64,000 bases of DNA from Flaccisagitta enflata (GCA_965153355.1 OZ231126.1:48298001-48362000), one strand, 5' to 3'. Numbered from the stretch's first letter, positions 23,717 to 36,220 are shown. Translations and numbers: made by a program. The notes: generated from the sequence alone by a model not told the origin.

Positions 23717-23722
23717 GTGAGT
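23717..23722 (+). promoter_or_regulatory. Splice donor of the afadin-like exon
   Basis: The junction GAG|GTGAGT is a full consensus donor placed directly after the conserved EISEPRE residues, in phase 0. Confidence 0.75.
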
Positions 23723-23733
23723 ACTACATAGTT

Positions 23734-23976
<243 letters not shown>

Positions 23977-24470
23977 TATATCAACTGACAGAAGAATTGC
24001 GAGACAAAAACTGTGGCACAGATAGAGACAGCGCAACAGTAAAAAAAAAAGAGGTCAGTAGAGAACAACGTTTTTGGTTTACCGAATGAGAAAATTAAAC
24101 GGTAAGAACACAAAACAAACTGACGGAAGACTAATTCGGAAGATAGAATTTATAATACTTTTAATAAGAAAGGTACTAATTCAACATATTGTGCTTGAAC
24201 AAAAAGGGAATGTTAACCAGCCAATGGAAGGAGTTGCGGACAGACGGACAGATGGACACATCTTTTATTCAGTTGCGACAACGCTTCTAAAAAATTGAGA
24301 AAAACGAAGATTGGGAGATTTGGAAAAGAAGAAAGCACCAGAAACGGACAAACATCAGGAAGCAAAAAAAAAAAAGAGGAAAAGATGAGTCCTTTTGACC
24401 CTATCAAGGGAATCGAAGTTCATTTCTTATGAGAAACTGACCCAAAAGAAAGAAAAAGAGAAATTGAAGT
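23977..24470. other. Purine-rich DNA, nothing recognised
   Basis: No exon or element end seen. I looked for a continuation of the afadin-like frame (an exon beginning with an acidic-Leu-Phe-His-Gly-type block) and did not find one. Confidence 0.45.
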
Positions 24471-24473
24471 CTG

Positions 24474-25025
24474 ACAAAACGGGCACAAGATGTGGCAAGA
24501 GAAGTGACAATGAGTTCAGAGGTGACTTTGGGTGACAATTGAAGGCGAGGAGACCGAGATGTATCAAAAGAAGTGACAATGGGTTCAACTATGACTGTGG
24601 GTGACAATGGATGACAAGAAGATGGAGATGTGGAAAGAGAAGTGACAATGGGTTCAGAGTTGATAATGGGTGACAATGGGTGACAATTGAAGGCGAGGAG
24701 ACCAAGATGTGGCAAGAGAAGTGACAGTGGGTTCAGACGTGATAATGGGTGACAATGGGTGACAATTGAAGGTGAGGAGACCAAGATGTGGCAAGAGAAG
24801 TGACAATGGGTTCAACTATGACTCTGGGTGACAATTGATGACAAGAAGATGGAGATGTGGAAAGAGAAGTGACAATGAGTTCAGACGTGATAATAGGTGA
24901 CAATGGGTGACAATTGAAGTCGAGGAGACCGAGATATGGCAAGACATGACCATCAACGGTGAGAGGTTGTGGTATGGGAGATGACACTCGGTTTAGAGGT
25001 GACAATTTAATAGGTGACAATCCAG
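24474..25025. repeat. Minisatellite with complex ~60-90-bp units
   Basis: Blocks 'gtggcaagagaagtgacaat', 'gggtgacaattgaaggcgag' and 'gacaagaagatggagatgtg' recur in alternating order, giving a higher-order tandem array. Frames on the minus strand are repeat translations. Confidence 0.8.
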
Positions 25026-26856
25026 GAGGCATAGATGATTGGATTTAGAGTGCGGTAGCAGGTACAATACAACGGGAGCAATGAGGACCTCAGATGGAAA
25101 GTCATTTCCTGCTTCACTATCTTAATGAAATAGCTTGAGCTTTGGTTTTTCTGAAAGCTGATAGGCAAGAGCTTTGAGTGAATAACTGAATATAGTTTTT
25201 TACCTCTAGCTATAGCTGTTGAGCACCTTTCTGGATTTGAATCTGCGACACGGAAAAGAGAGAACTTGCTTCTCTCAAATGCAGCACTCTTCCATCAGAG
25301 CTATTGCGCCAAAAGAATTAATTGTCAGTTTTCTTTTAATCACTTGGAGTGGAATTTTATGTTCACTCAATACCTTGGATCATTAGCTTTCAGAAAAACC
25401 AAAGTTTTAGGTTCTTCCTTCAAACAGTGAGAATATGCACTGTTCTTATTGCTCCCATTGTGCTGTATTATATACAATAAATTTAAAGTTTTTTTCATGT
25501 ATAAGTTGGACGTCCCTGATAATTTAATTGCCTCACGCAGCTGCAGTTCTTCAACCAATGTGACCCTCTACACCCTCTCCCACTACCCGCTCCCCCCCTC
25601 CCCCCTACCCACTTCCCCCTCCTCCCCCCTCTTCTTGTCGGCCTCTTTCTAAAATGACAACTGACAGATGACAAGAACCAGAAAGGAGAATGACTTCAGA
25701 AGGAAAAGAGGGGGAGGAAAGGAAAGTGTGACAAAACCACCTGAAATCCCGGCATAGTGGGGGCTTTAAGTTTGATGCAGATACGAGGAAGCGTTTCAAG
25801 CGAAAGTTTATATCAGGGACAGGGATGCAGAGGCTGTTGCACATCGCAGATTTCTTCTTCCGTTATGTATTTGGCTTGATTCTTCCTGCCAAAATAAATA
25901 ATGATCTTAGAAGGTCTTGTTTAACATCAACAATCTTTCAAGTTTTTTGTTAACAAGGACAGCCAACAAAATCCGACAAAATCTTATTCTATTTGTAACT
26001 GGAAAATTCAGAAAAAATAGTGGGTAATGCCCTCTTTATAACGGACATGACACATTAAGGCGGAAAAACATGTCAGAATTAAATCCATGAAAATCATACT
26101 TCTTGTCGGAGTTCAGAGAAATTTTTACTACGGAGTCTCTTTACCTTCCACTTGCAACAGTTCAAATTTCAACCTATTAGGCTAACTATTTTCCACTCAA
26201 ATGTGTAATATGATAAAAGTAATATGTGTAATCCTTTTTGAATGGATTGAATTATTTCTGCTGTTGTTCATTGTTCAGAGGCAGCAATCCACAGAAAAAA
26301 CAAAAATGCCAAAAAAGAAGCGTTGTCTGAGACTGTCAATGGACTAACAAACCAACAAAACAGGTTAAAGAACCGCGTGCACGTGATCCTAAGAGATTAG
26401 GCGTGCTTAAAAAGTTGACAGATCATAAAATCCACATGGTAAGCAGTGTGTCTGTTTCTTCTCCTATCAATCGCGTTTTTCATGGGCTACTTGATCACTC
26501 GCCGACACGCTTGCTCACTCGGCAATGCTTTGCATGCTTGCTGTCTTGCTTTATGCACAAGCTGGCTCAGTCACTTTGCTCGCTCGCTTATGGGGCAGTA
26601 GTAAGTCATGAATCGGCGCGTTTCAAGGGAATAATCGCGAATTTTGTCATCACTGAAAACACACCCAGTCTCACTTTTGGGCATCAAGAGTCAACATTTG
26701 GCAAAAGGAAATGTTTCATTTTCATGGTTGGAACTTTGCCATTTCGATCTCCACAAGCCCATTTAACGCCGTACTGGCCAAATCCATGAGCCCATTTAAC
26801 CTGCTGTTAAGCTTTACCTGCGTCAAATCCAGTCAATTCAAGTTCTATTTGTTAGA
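25026..26856. other. Unannotated DNA
   Basis: Includes a C-rich run at 25560-25630. A 128-codon frame at 26403-26789 has no recognisable domain and is not called. Confidence 0.4.
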
Positions 26857-27116
26857 AACTTAGGGCGTGTTTCTAGTGAAGATGAAAAACGCGTTTATTC
26901 CTGTGAAACGCGATCACAGCATGAACACATATTCATGAATTTCAACCGTCCCACGAGGGAGTGAGCGAAGTGAGTGAGTAAGCGTAGCAAAGCGGAGCGC
27001 TGCGGAGCGCTGCGGAGCGAGTGAGCGGAGTGAGCGGTGCGGGCGAACAAATGTAGCAAGCTACCAAGTGGCCCGTTCAAAACGCGATGCGACGTCTCTG
27101 ACTAGTAACGCACCCT
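26857..27116. mobile_element. Short inverted-terminal element (GC-rich interior)
   Basis: The left end AGGGCGTGTTTCTAGTGA and the right end, read inverted, AGGGTGCGTTACTAGTCA are similar, with AACGCG blocks inside both. The interior has GAGTGAGCGAAGTGAG and GGAGCGCTGCGGAGCGCTG repeats. A truncated relative lies at 29712-29881. No target duplication could be fixed. Confidence 0.6.
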
Positions 27117-27154
27117 TTGAAGGTAGACAAGCGCCGCTTGAAGCGGCAAAAAAC

Positions 27155-27401
27155 AACAAGTGAAGCGAGGTCACAATATTGTTGCGGACGGGTGCGCAGG
27201 AGCATTCAACCTCCATCCACACGCCAACCCCCACCCTCACACAAAAACTTGAATAAAAAGTATCCAAAACGCTCGTTTTTCCTGATTTCAACTCCATCAC
27301 CACGGACCAACAGATGGATAGAAGGACCGACAGACGGATAGAAGGACCGATGCATGGAGCGACAAAGCCTCTCAAACTCATAGAGTTGGTTATTCGCAAC
27401 T
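27155..27401 (-). mobile_element. Hairpin-ended element, GTGAC/GTCAC 3'-hairpin subfamily
   Basis: On the minus strand it starts with a diverged AGTTGCG-type end, has a GGTCC-type core, the subterminal GTCCGCAAC, and a terminal stem like GTGACCTCGCTTCAC followed by TTGTT. Confidence 0.65.
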
Positions 27402-27883
27402 AAAACCGCGTCAAGGAGCAGTGATGGAATAAGCAATGGGGCTGGGGCAGTGATGCAAAAACCGTCAATAAACGTCATCTGATTTGTAGATATTTGATAT
27501 GCACGCGGATTGTTGTTACAAAATTGCAAAAGCTCCCAGAGACAACACGGCTTTATCCCCCCAGACAACAATACGGCTTTATAAATCTTTCAATAATTCC
27601 ATCCTGATATAAAAGCAGCTCCTGAAATTGCCATCCAAAACAAAATTTCTTTACAACAGCATTTCCACTTTTATGTTGACGATATTCGCAATTTCGATTT
27701 CCTGTTTCCTGCATCAAAATTAGATGAAGGCAATTTGTTTTTATGGCTCGTGGTTTTCGTTTTACAAAAACATTTTGAAAAAAAAAAAAACAAAACAACA
27801 CATTTTCAATTTTCTTGCCTGATGAAATGAGGTCTGGTACACGGCCTCCCAGTCTCGGTTGGTTGCCCAGAGGCAGTTTTGAA
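27402..27883. other. AT-rich DNA with a partial hairpin-element tail
   Basis: A tail-like fragment ('acacggcctcccagtc' to 'ggttgcccagaggcag') lies at 27838-27875. Nothing else was recognised. Confidence 0.45.
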
Positions 27884-28076
27884 AACAAGGCCGGATACAC
27901 AGCTTCCCAAGTCGCGTGCGGGTGGGCAGAGGCAGTGATACAAGAAAAAGACTAATGATGCATTTGGGTAGGAGTAGTAATGCAATAACTACCTGTGAAT
28001 ATAAAAAAGTAAAATTAGATGGATGGATGGACCAACAGACAGATAAAGCGGGTTGTAGAGACGCGTCCACGCAACT
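27884..28076 (-). mobile_element. Hairpin-ended element
   Basis: On the minus strand: AGTTGCGTGGACGCGTCT start, GCACGCGACT subterminal motif, GTGTATCCGGCC then TTGTT end. More diverged than most copies. Confidence 0.65.
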
Positions 28077-28284
28077 AAAAGATTACTGATGGACAAAAAC
28101 GCAGACCAACCAATGGATGGATGGACTGACTGACCTACAAGTGGATGATCCAACTAACTTAGCAATGTCAAGCCTTCTTTGGTTGATATGGCTCTCCACT
28201 TAAGAATTAAAATGGAAGAATATTTCACTGAAACTTTCACAAAAAACCCTCCATCGCGTGCCATGAATTCGAAGAAAATGTGAC

Positions 28285-28660
28285 TGGAATTAGCTATTAG
28301 CACTGGAACTGGCATTACTCTGATATTTTCACAAACACTAGCACTGGCATTGGCACTGGCAGTAGCACTGACATAAGCAATGGCATTAGCACTGACATAA
28401 GCACTGACATAAGCAATTGCATCAGGACTGGCATCAAGACTGGTCTAAGCAATGGCTATAGCATTGGTATCAGCAATGGCATTAGCACTGGCATAAGCAT
28501 TGGAATAAGCAAGGGCATTAGCATTGCCATTCGCAATGTCATTAGCAATGGCATTTGAACTTGCATCAGCACTGGCATTAGCACAGGCATTAGCAATGGC
28601 ATTAGAACTGACATAAGCACTGACATAGCACTGGCTTAAGCAATGGCGTCACACAATCAA
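28285..28660. repeat. 12-bp minisatellite (GGCATTAGCACT-type)
   Basis: About 30 degenerate 12-bp units alternate between 'ggcattagcaat', 'gacataagcact' and similar. A short remnant ('ggcattagcacaggc') recurs at 29037-29055. Confidence 0.8.
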
Positions 28661-29230
28661 TCAGATTAATAAGTGATGGGAAAAAAATCAGGATCTTCTA
28701 GGATCCTCAATCTTGATCAATTTTCAGTCCTTCTCCTTGTCTTACTCCTTGATATAACGCTAGCTCTGATGCGCGTAATTGCGCAATTAACTATGGGCTG
28801 AGATTGAGCTCAATCTCTGACTTTTTAATTATGCATATTAAGCCTAGACTAATTTTTGCGCTTTACAATTCTTGAGTAAAATTGTCTTCGGTACTCGGAA
28901 TTATTGGGATTCAATAAATCTGGTTTATTGGGGCCAATTGGGTTTGAGAAAAATGAGTAATAGCTTATGTAAGGCGATTTTAAACTCTCATCAGTTTGAA
29001 TTTTTTCCCATCACGACGGACTGTGCGTCAGGACTGGCATTAGCACAGGCGGCATCAGCACACCTTGTCAATCCTTTGAGGGTTTCGCCCCAGAATTTTA
29101 CTGCAGAAGTGACAAAAATTTCGATTTAGGAGGAAATATTTGGAAGAATGAATCCAAAAGTGAAGTGTCAAATATATGGGCTTTGTTTCTCCCTTGCTTC
29201 TTTTTTTTTCTCGGTTTCTCCTTTTTTTTC
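28661..29230. other. AT-rich DNA, nothing recognised
   Basis: An 85-codon frame at 28872-29129 has no motif and is not called. Confidence 0.45.
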
Positions 29231-29231
29231 T

Positions 29232-29252
29232 GCTTCTCTTTCTTTCTTTCTC

Positions 29253-29324
<72 letters not shown>

Positions 29325-29383
29325 TTATTCTTTCTTTCTTTGTTTATTTCTGTGATTCCCTCTTTCTTTCTTTCTTTTTTTTT

Positions 29384-29469
<86 letters not shown>
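29232..29469. repeat. Microsatellite (TTTC)n then (TC)n
   Basis: A long pyrimidine tract; the TC part covers ~29388-29467. Confidence 0.95.
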
Positions 29470-29473
<4 letters not shown>

Positions 29474-29711
29474 ATATTTCCACCTATAATTCTTTGGCTT
29501 CCTTGCGGCAGATTTTCTCATCATTGGCTTTCATTTAAAACATTTTCCTCATTTCCTTCTCCTTATTCACTCTTTCTTCTTTTTCTGATCATCATCTTCA
29601 TTTTCTTCTTAATTAACTTTATTGCTTCATTTTTTTTTCATCTGACAGAAAGAGTCTTATGGGCAAATGGGAAAATGGGAGACTAGGTCTTCCCCAACTG
29701 AGTCTCTAATT

Positions 29712-29881
29712 CTAAGGCCGTGTTTCTAGTGAGCATCAAAAACGCGTTTGTTCCTGTGAAACGCGACAACAGTGTGAACACATCAAGAATTTCAACCATC
29801 CTACGAGGGAGTGAGCGAAGTGAGTGAGCGAGCCCGTGAACAGAGCGAGCAAGTGTAACGAAGCGGAGCGCTGGGGACCAT
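29712..29881. mobile_element. Truncated copy of the 26857-27116 element
   Basis: It shares 'cgtgtttctagtga', 'cctgtgaaacgcga' and 'gagggagtgagcgaagtgag' with the element at 26857. The right end is missing. Confidence 0.6.
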
Positions 29882-30417
29882 TTTTCTAAAGAATTCAAAT
29901 ATTCAATTTTTAATTCTGATTGTTATGAAACCATAGTGAATATTCTGAGTTTAAAAACACTGTTAACACACCTTATACACTATATCAAAAATACTGAACT
30001 GAAATCCCAATTATATTTTCTGGTGGTAAACCTATATCACAAGCAAAAAGTAAAATGAAACTAAAATTTCCTGTTCCTGTACACCATGACATATACGTCA
30101 CATGATCAATACACATAGAGACACAGCCCGGACGCATCGTTGCCTGGTCGGGCTTGTTAACTTTTATGTACGAAACTGTCTAGAGAAGTAAAGTGACTAA
30201 AGTTCACGATAGTATATCTTTGTCAACATTGTCAATAGACATTTCGTTATGACGATGGAGCAAATGAGGTGCTGTAGAAAACAAATTGAGGAGGCGGTAT
30301 TAATTATTAATCCGGTTTCTTAGGATCGCAAATTACGCAAAAAAGTAGTTATTCAGTTGAGCCTAAACATGGCTTGTGTTCTTAATTTGTTGCTTTTTTA
30401 TTCATTACTCCGTTTTT

Positions 30418-30603
30418 AGTCGCGGACGAGCGACTCTATAAGAGGCTTTGTCCGTCCGTCCGTCCGTCCGTCCGTCCGTCCGTCCGTTGGTCCGTTGGTC
30501 CGTCGGTCCGTTGGTGAGCACGAGTCGAAAAGTGGAAAAACCAGCGTTTCCGCCCCTGCCCACCCGTCCGCAACTGGTATTGGCCGTGTATCCGGCCTTG
30601 TTT
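30418..30603 (+). mobile_element. Hairpin-ended element with empty site known
   Basis: It is absent from the other duplicate copy, where the site reads CTCCG, six T, GTAAC (55083-55097). Here the site reads five T, the element (AGTCGCGGAC ... GGCCTTG), then three T. The insertion adds 185 bp and duplicates at most TT. It carries the (TCCG)n core, the subterminal GTCCGCAACT and the GGCC...GGCC stem-loop. Confidence 0.9.
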
Positions 30604-30679
30604 GTAACAACCTTTCTTTCTTTGTTGAGCATCAGAATTTCACCCCTAGATTTCTTTGTTACTGCGTTTCTTTCTTTTT

Positions 30680-30904
30680 AGTTGCGGACACGCAACTCTA
30701 TAAGAGGTTTTGTCCGTCCGTCCTTCGATTGGTCCGTCCGTTTGAACAAGTCAAAAGTTGGAAAACGAGCGTTTTAGAAGCTTTTTGTGTATGTGTTTAT
30801 GTTAGAGAGGGATTAGGTGGAGGCGTGGGTCGTTGGGTGTGGGTGGGGGTTGGTTGCACCTGCCCACCCGTCCACAACGATATTGTGACCATGCGTCACT
30901 TGTT
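30680..30904 (+). mobile_element. Hairpin-ended element, GTGAC/GTCAC 3'-hairpin subfamily
   Basis: Start AGTTGCGGACACGCAACT, subterminal GTCCACAAC, terminal hairpin GTGACCATGCGTCAC followed by TTGTTT. It is present in both duplicate copies (55170-55411), so it predates the duplication. Confidence 0.8.
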
Positions 30905-30985
30905 TGGTTCATTTCTCTGTTTCTTACTGGTTTGTGTCATGCTTTCTGTCCCTCAATCTTTCTTTTTTCTATCTTTTTTTCTTAC

Positions 30986-31312
<327 letters not shown>

Positions 31313-31893
31313 TTATTCCTTCTTTAGAAAAAAATTGACCTTTAGATAAAATTTCCCTCGAATCAGCATGTCATGAAAAAGTTTTAGACATAGCTCAGAC
31401 GTAGCTCAGACATAGCTCAGACAGTAATGGGTAATGTCAGCTAGGCAACGTTAATGATCTAACGAAGATTATGTACTCTTTTGATGGCATTGCAATGAAA
31501 AGAAAGGCAGTGGTACACAACCGTACTCCATCCTTGAACTGAAACATTCAATTTCAAGGACAACGCTAAACCACAACTACCGAGAAAAGGAAACACGCGA
31601 GGTCGGCTGCGGGTCATCTCAATCCACATGCCAAAAAAGTAATCTGCCCTTTTTTCCGAGTATCGAAAAAAACCTTTTCTTCATAGAGGGCATTCTATAA
31701 TTCTAATTTCAATTCATCTGAAATTGCCGTGTATGGAATTTGTCGCGGATACGCGATTCTACACTATACACATGTAGTTAGTCGGTCCGAAAGTGCGCAC
31801 GTAACATTGTTGAATTACCGTTGTTTTTGTCCTTGTTTAGGGGATTATGAGTCAGTTTGAATTGTTTGAGTGTCTCTTTTTTTAAGTATTTTT

Positions 31894-32659
31894 AGTCGCG
31901 TGCACACGTCTCTACTCCTTGCTCTGTCGGCCGGTCCGTCCATCGGTCCGTCCGTCGGTACACGGTGAACAAGCTCAAGTGGGGGAAAGTAAAAGCTTAG
32001 GATTCTAAAACTGCTATAGTACTATGTTTTATCTTTTGCAGTGTTGTAGAAAATTACCTGACATTTGATAAAAGCCAAAGCTGAGGTCATTAGCTTAGAT
32101 ACTTCAGAGAATATATGAAAATCTTTGAAATGTCCAAAACTAGGAACGGCTCAAAAAACAACTTTCAAACGTGAGTGCTTTGAAACTGGTAATTGGTGTT
32201 GCTTTATTCTTCCATCAATTATTGAACCAGATGTTGCACTCTTGGTTTCTTACTGAAGCACCATGAATGCCTTTTAGGTTTTTTTATCCAACTTGATATA
32301 GTTATGCCATTTTCTCCTCCGCAACTTGAGTTAAATTAAGAATCAATGAGCAGTTTTTTGAGGTTAGAGAGGAACTTTAACATTTTTGGTCATATCTTTT
32401 TAGCTGTTTCAATTTTTCAATTTTGACCAACCAAAGCAAGAGGAACAAATGTCAGGCAGTTCCCTACCAGGAACAACTTTCAAATTATGGATATCTCAAG
32501 TTGTTTAGGCGTAAATAGCTTTTACTTTCCCCCACTTGAGGTTGTTCACCCTGTAACATTTTAAAATTTCGAACGTTTTTAACATTTTTTAATGTTTTTT
32601 AACATTTTGACATGTTCTTGCTCTTTAATCATTTCCAGACTCAAGCGACTGGGCTTGTT
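31894..32659 (+). mobile_element. Hairpin-ended element (GGGCTTGTT subfamily) split by a MITE
   Basis: Starts AGTCGCGTGCACACG, ends GACTGGGCTTGTT. The MITE at 31961-32553 sits inside it; the homologous copy at 56223-56392 lacks the MITE. Confidence 0.75.
31961..32553. mobile_element. MITE with TA target duplication and 38-bp inverted ends
   Basis: Ends are CACGGTGAACAAGCTCAAG and, inverted, CAGGGTGAACAACCTCAAG, both continuing with GTGGGGGAAAGTAAAAGC. TA flanks it at 31959-31960 and 32554-32555. The empty site in the duplicate reads GTCGGTAACA (56271-56280). Length 593 bp, no coding frame. TA duplication suggests mobilisation by a Tc1/mariner-type transposase. Confidence 0.88.
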
Positions 32660-32687
32660 ACGTAGTACTGCCCCTGCCCAACTGTCC

Positions 32688-33022
32688 AGTCATGGATGTA
32701 GGGGACGCCACGTCCACCACGTCCATGGACGTGGTAAAAGTCGGGCTTGAAAAGCAAGTCGGTCTTGAATTAGAAGGGATTCAAGGTTGAAAAATCAAAA
32801 ATTTCTTTAAAAAATATCCTAAAAAGAGAATAATTGAACTGAGTTTGTTTGAATTATTACAAAAAAGCCTTTAAAAGGAGGATTTTCATTCAAGAATGAT
32901 GCAAAAAGTAAGAAAATTACATTTCTTTTTAAAGTTTTCAGTTTTTACATAAGTCGGACTTGAACCTCACTCGGTCTTGAAATGCAAAGTGGACGTGGCG
33001 AACTTCAGAGCTCCCCTACAGT
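32688..33022. mobile_element. Short insertion with 6-bp CTGTCC target duplication
   Basis: Flanked by CTGTCC at 32682-32687 and 33023-33028; the other duplicate has one CTGTCC there (56415-56420). The ends carry TGTAGGGGA and its complement TCCCCTACA. The interior has GCCACGTCCAC repeats near both ends. 335 bp, non-coding. Confidence 0.7.
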
Positions 33023-33087
33023 CTGTCCTCGACTTTTATTCACAAAAGCGCTTGCTCCTGTAAAACCCTGTCTCTGTCTTTCTGCCT

Positions 33088-33213
<126 letters not shown>

Positions 33214-33534
33214 TTTCAACTATTTTCAATCGACCACATCTATCAGGCGAAATTAGCAAAGTCGTAAAATTTTCCAGAAAGCTGGTCAACACCAGGATAT
33301 ATGTCTTAGTGAGACAGATATTTCGATTAAAAGTTGTTATGAATGGTCATACTTCAAGGTCGTCCGCTGATTGGACCCCTGGGATCGTCATATTTCCTAG
33401 TCAGTTTATCATTGGCTGAGATTCTCGGACGATATCTCTCGGAAGATAAGTTCGCGGTAAAACCGAAAGAAAGGAAAGGAAGGTAAACAAGGTACAATAC
33501 CAAAACAGCAAAACAGACTTCTATTGCTGTATAG

Positions 33535-34006
<472 letters not shown>

Positions 34007-34594
34007 TCGTCATAGTCGGCATCATAGTCCGATAAGTCCGAAAGTGGGTGAGCTTGAGTTAAAGGAACGCAAGGATTAAGGATACCGGTCAGGTGTGTCA
34101 ATATGTAAAAGTTCTTTTGATCTTTTCACAACGCTAACACAGCATGGGGACACTTATTTTAGAACCTTCATCGTTTTCCTTTTTTCAAATTTCATTTATC
34201 TTCCGTTTTTGTTTCGCAAAAAACATCCTTGGGCGTTATGCAAATTAGTGTAAGAGACAACATTCCATTTAACTGTTCTGATACACCATCGTTGCTTCGA
34301 TACCTTAGCAACGATGACTAAAGCATTACCAGCAGGTTTGATGCGGCCCCCTAGTCCTTTGGCATATCAGGCTCTCTTCAGATGCGTTTGAAACCTGATA
34401 TTGCTACCCTCGCACGTGAGATGCGATGTTAAACTGGATTCATGAATTTATTTCAACAACAACAAAACAGTAAGTTAAGTTGTGTTGGAGGGCAATCCGT
34501 AAAGTCAGTAAGATGAATCGACTTTTGTCCAACAGAGTCCCCTTTTTCCACCAAAAAAATCATTTTCGCACTTTCAACTTTCAACTTTCAACTC

Positions 34595-34656
34595 GCTCAC
34601 GACGGACGAACGGACCGACGGACCAACAAAGCCTCTTATAGTTGCCTGTCCGCAAC
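34595..34656 (-). repeat. 5' fragment of a hairpin-ended element
   Basis: Minus-strand AGTTGCGGACAGGCAACT-like start with TATAAGAGGC and GGTCCG units; truncated by other sequence on its 3' side. Confidence 0.6.
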
Positions 34657-34676
34657 TAAAAAAGAACAGAAAGGAA

Positions 34677-34860
34677 GAAAGCAAGAAAGAAAGAACGAAA
34701 GAAAGAAGGAAAGAAGGAAGGAGAGAAGGAAGGAAGGAAAGAAGGGAAGAAAAAAGGAGGGAAGGAAGGAAAGAAGCAAAGAAACAAAGAAGGAAAGTAA
34801 AAAAAAGTATGGAAGAAAAAGAGAAAGAAAGCAAGCAAGCAAGATAGAAAGAAAGAAAAA

Positions 34861-34932
<72 letters not shown>

Positions 34933-35046
34933 GAAAGCGAGAAAGAAAGAAAGCGAGTAAGCAGACAAGAAAGAAAGAAAAAAAGAAAGAAAAAAAGAAA
35001 GAAAAAAAAAAGAAAAGAAGAAAGATAGAAAGGAAGATAGAAAGAA
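34677..35046. repeat. (GAAA)n-type simple repeat
   Basis: Degenerate GAAA/GGAA array with a pure block near 34862-34930. Phenylalanine/serine-rich frames on the minus strand are artefacts. Confidence 0.93.
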
Positions 35047-35048
35047 AC

Positions 35049-35160
35049 AAGACTGGATACACGGCTAATAACAGTTGCGGACGGTTGGGCGGGGCGGATA
35101 TGCGCGTTTTTACACTTTTCGACTTGTGCTCACGAACCAACGGAACGACGGACCAACTAA
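35049..35160 (-). mobile_element. 3' part of a hairpin-ended element
   Basis: Contains the GGATACACGGC stem region, the subterminal GTTGCGGACGG and part of the core; the start hairpin is missing. Confidence 0.6.
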
Positions 35161-35238
35161 AAAAGAAAGATAAAATGAAGAAGGAAAGAAAAGAAGAAAA
35201 GAAAGAAAATCGAAAGAAAAAAAAGAATATAAAAGAAT

Positions 35239-35832
35239 AGTCGCAAAAGCGTTAGATGGTCAGCGGTACCCGTGCCCTGCCTAAGTAGGTTGTGGTTGAA
35301 GTTGAGGGGGGAGCTGGGCAGCGGCCCCGAAGGGATCAATGACCTATGCTTTCACACATATGGGGGATTTTCTCCTCCTCCTTCTTCTTCTCCTACGTCC
35401 CTCCCCCCCTCAAATCCCAGTCTCAAGGCCCAAATTCCAGTCTTGAAGCCCAAATCCCAGTCTTGAGGCCCAAATCTCAGCCTCAAGGCCTAAATCTTAG
35501 CCTCAAGGCCCAAATCCTAGCCTGGAGGCTGCGATATGACCTCAAAGCTGGGATCTGGGCCTCTTCACTAAAATCTGGGCCTCCAGGCTGAGATATGGGC
35601 CTCAAAGCTGGGATCTGGACCTCTTAACTGAAATCTGGGCTTCCAGGCTATGATTTGGGCCTTGAGGCTAGGATTTGAGCCCTGAGGCTGGGATTTGGGC
35701 CTCAAGACCGGAATTTGGGCCTCGAGACTGGGATTTGAGGGGGGGGACAGAGAAGAAGAGGAAGATGAAGGAGGAGAAAATCCCCCATATGTGTGAAAGC
35801 ATAGGTCATCGACCCCTTTGGGGCCGCTGCCC
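35239..35832 (+). mobile_element. Foldback element, AGTCGCAAAAGCG-start subtype
   Basis: Left end AGTCGCAAAAGCGTTAGATG, right end CCCTTTGGGGCCGCTGCCC. Long inverted arms (GACCTATGCTTTCACACATA and complement) surround two opposed arrays of a ~20-bp unit like 'aggcccaaatcccagtcttg'. Length 594 bp. Confidence 0.78.
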
Positions 35833-36121
35833 GAAAGGACTGTTTGACAAGTGGAACAATAGTGGACTTGAAACTGAACATTTGTGCTCAAAGAGGCCAA
35901 AAATGTGCGCCAAGTGGATCGTCAAATGAATGTGTTTCCCGACCAACCAACCAATTGATGAACACAGCCAGTTATACAGGTGCTTTGGCGCACTTTAACA
36001 GAATTTTCAAAAACATTCCCTCTCAATTTAATCAAAAAGTAAACTGCCTAAGTGATTTTACCTTTTCACTTTTCTATTTGTGGGTGTTCGATAGTATCTG
36101 TCTCTGTGTGTGTGTCTCTCT

Positions 36122-36126
36122 CTCTC

Positions 36127-36216
<90 letters not shown>
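36122..36216. repeat. Microsatellite (TG)n
   Basis: About 43 TG units. Confidence 0.96.

Positions 36217-36220
<4 letters not shown>

Noticed and set aside
26403-26789. A 128-codon frame upstream of a short inverted-terminal element
   Set aside because: No motif, no splice support; likely chance.
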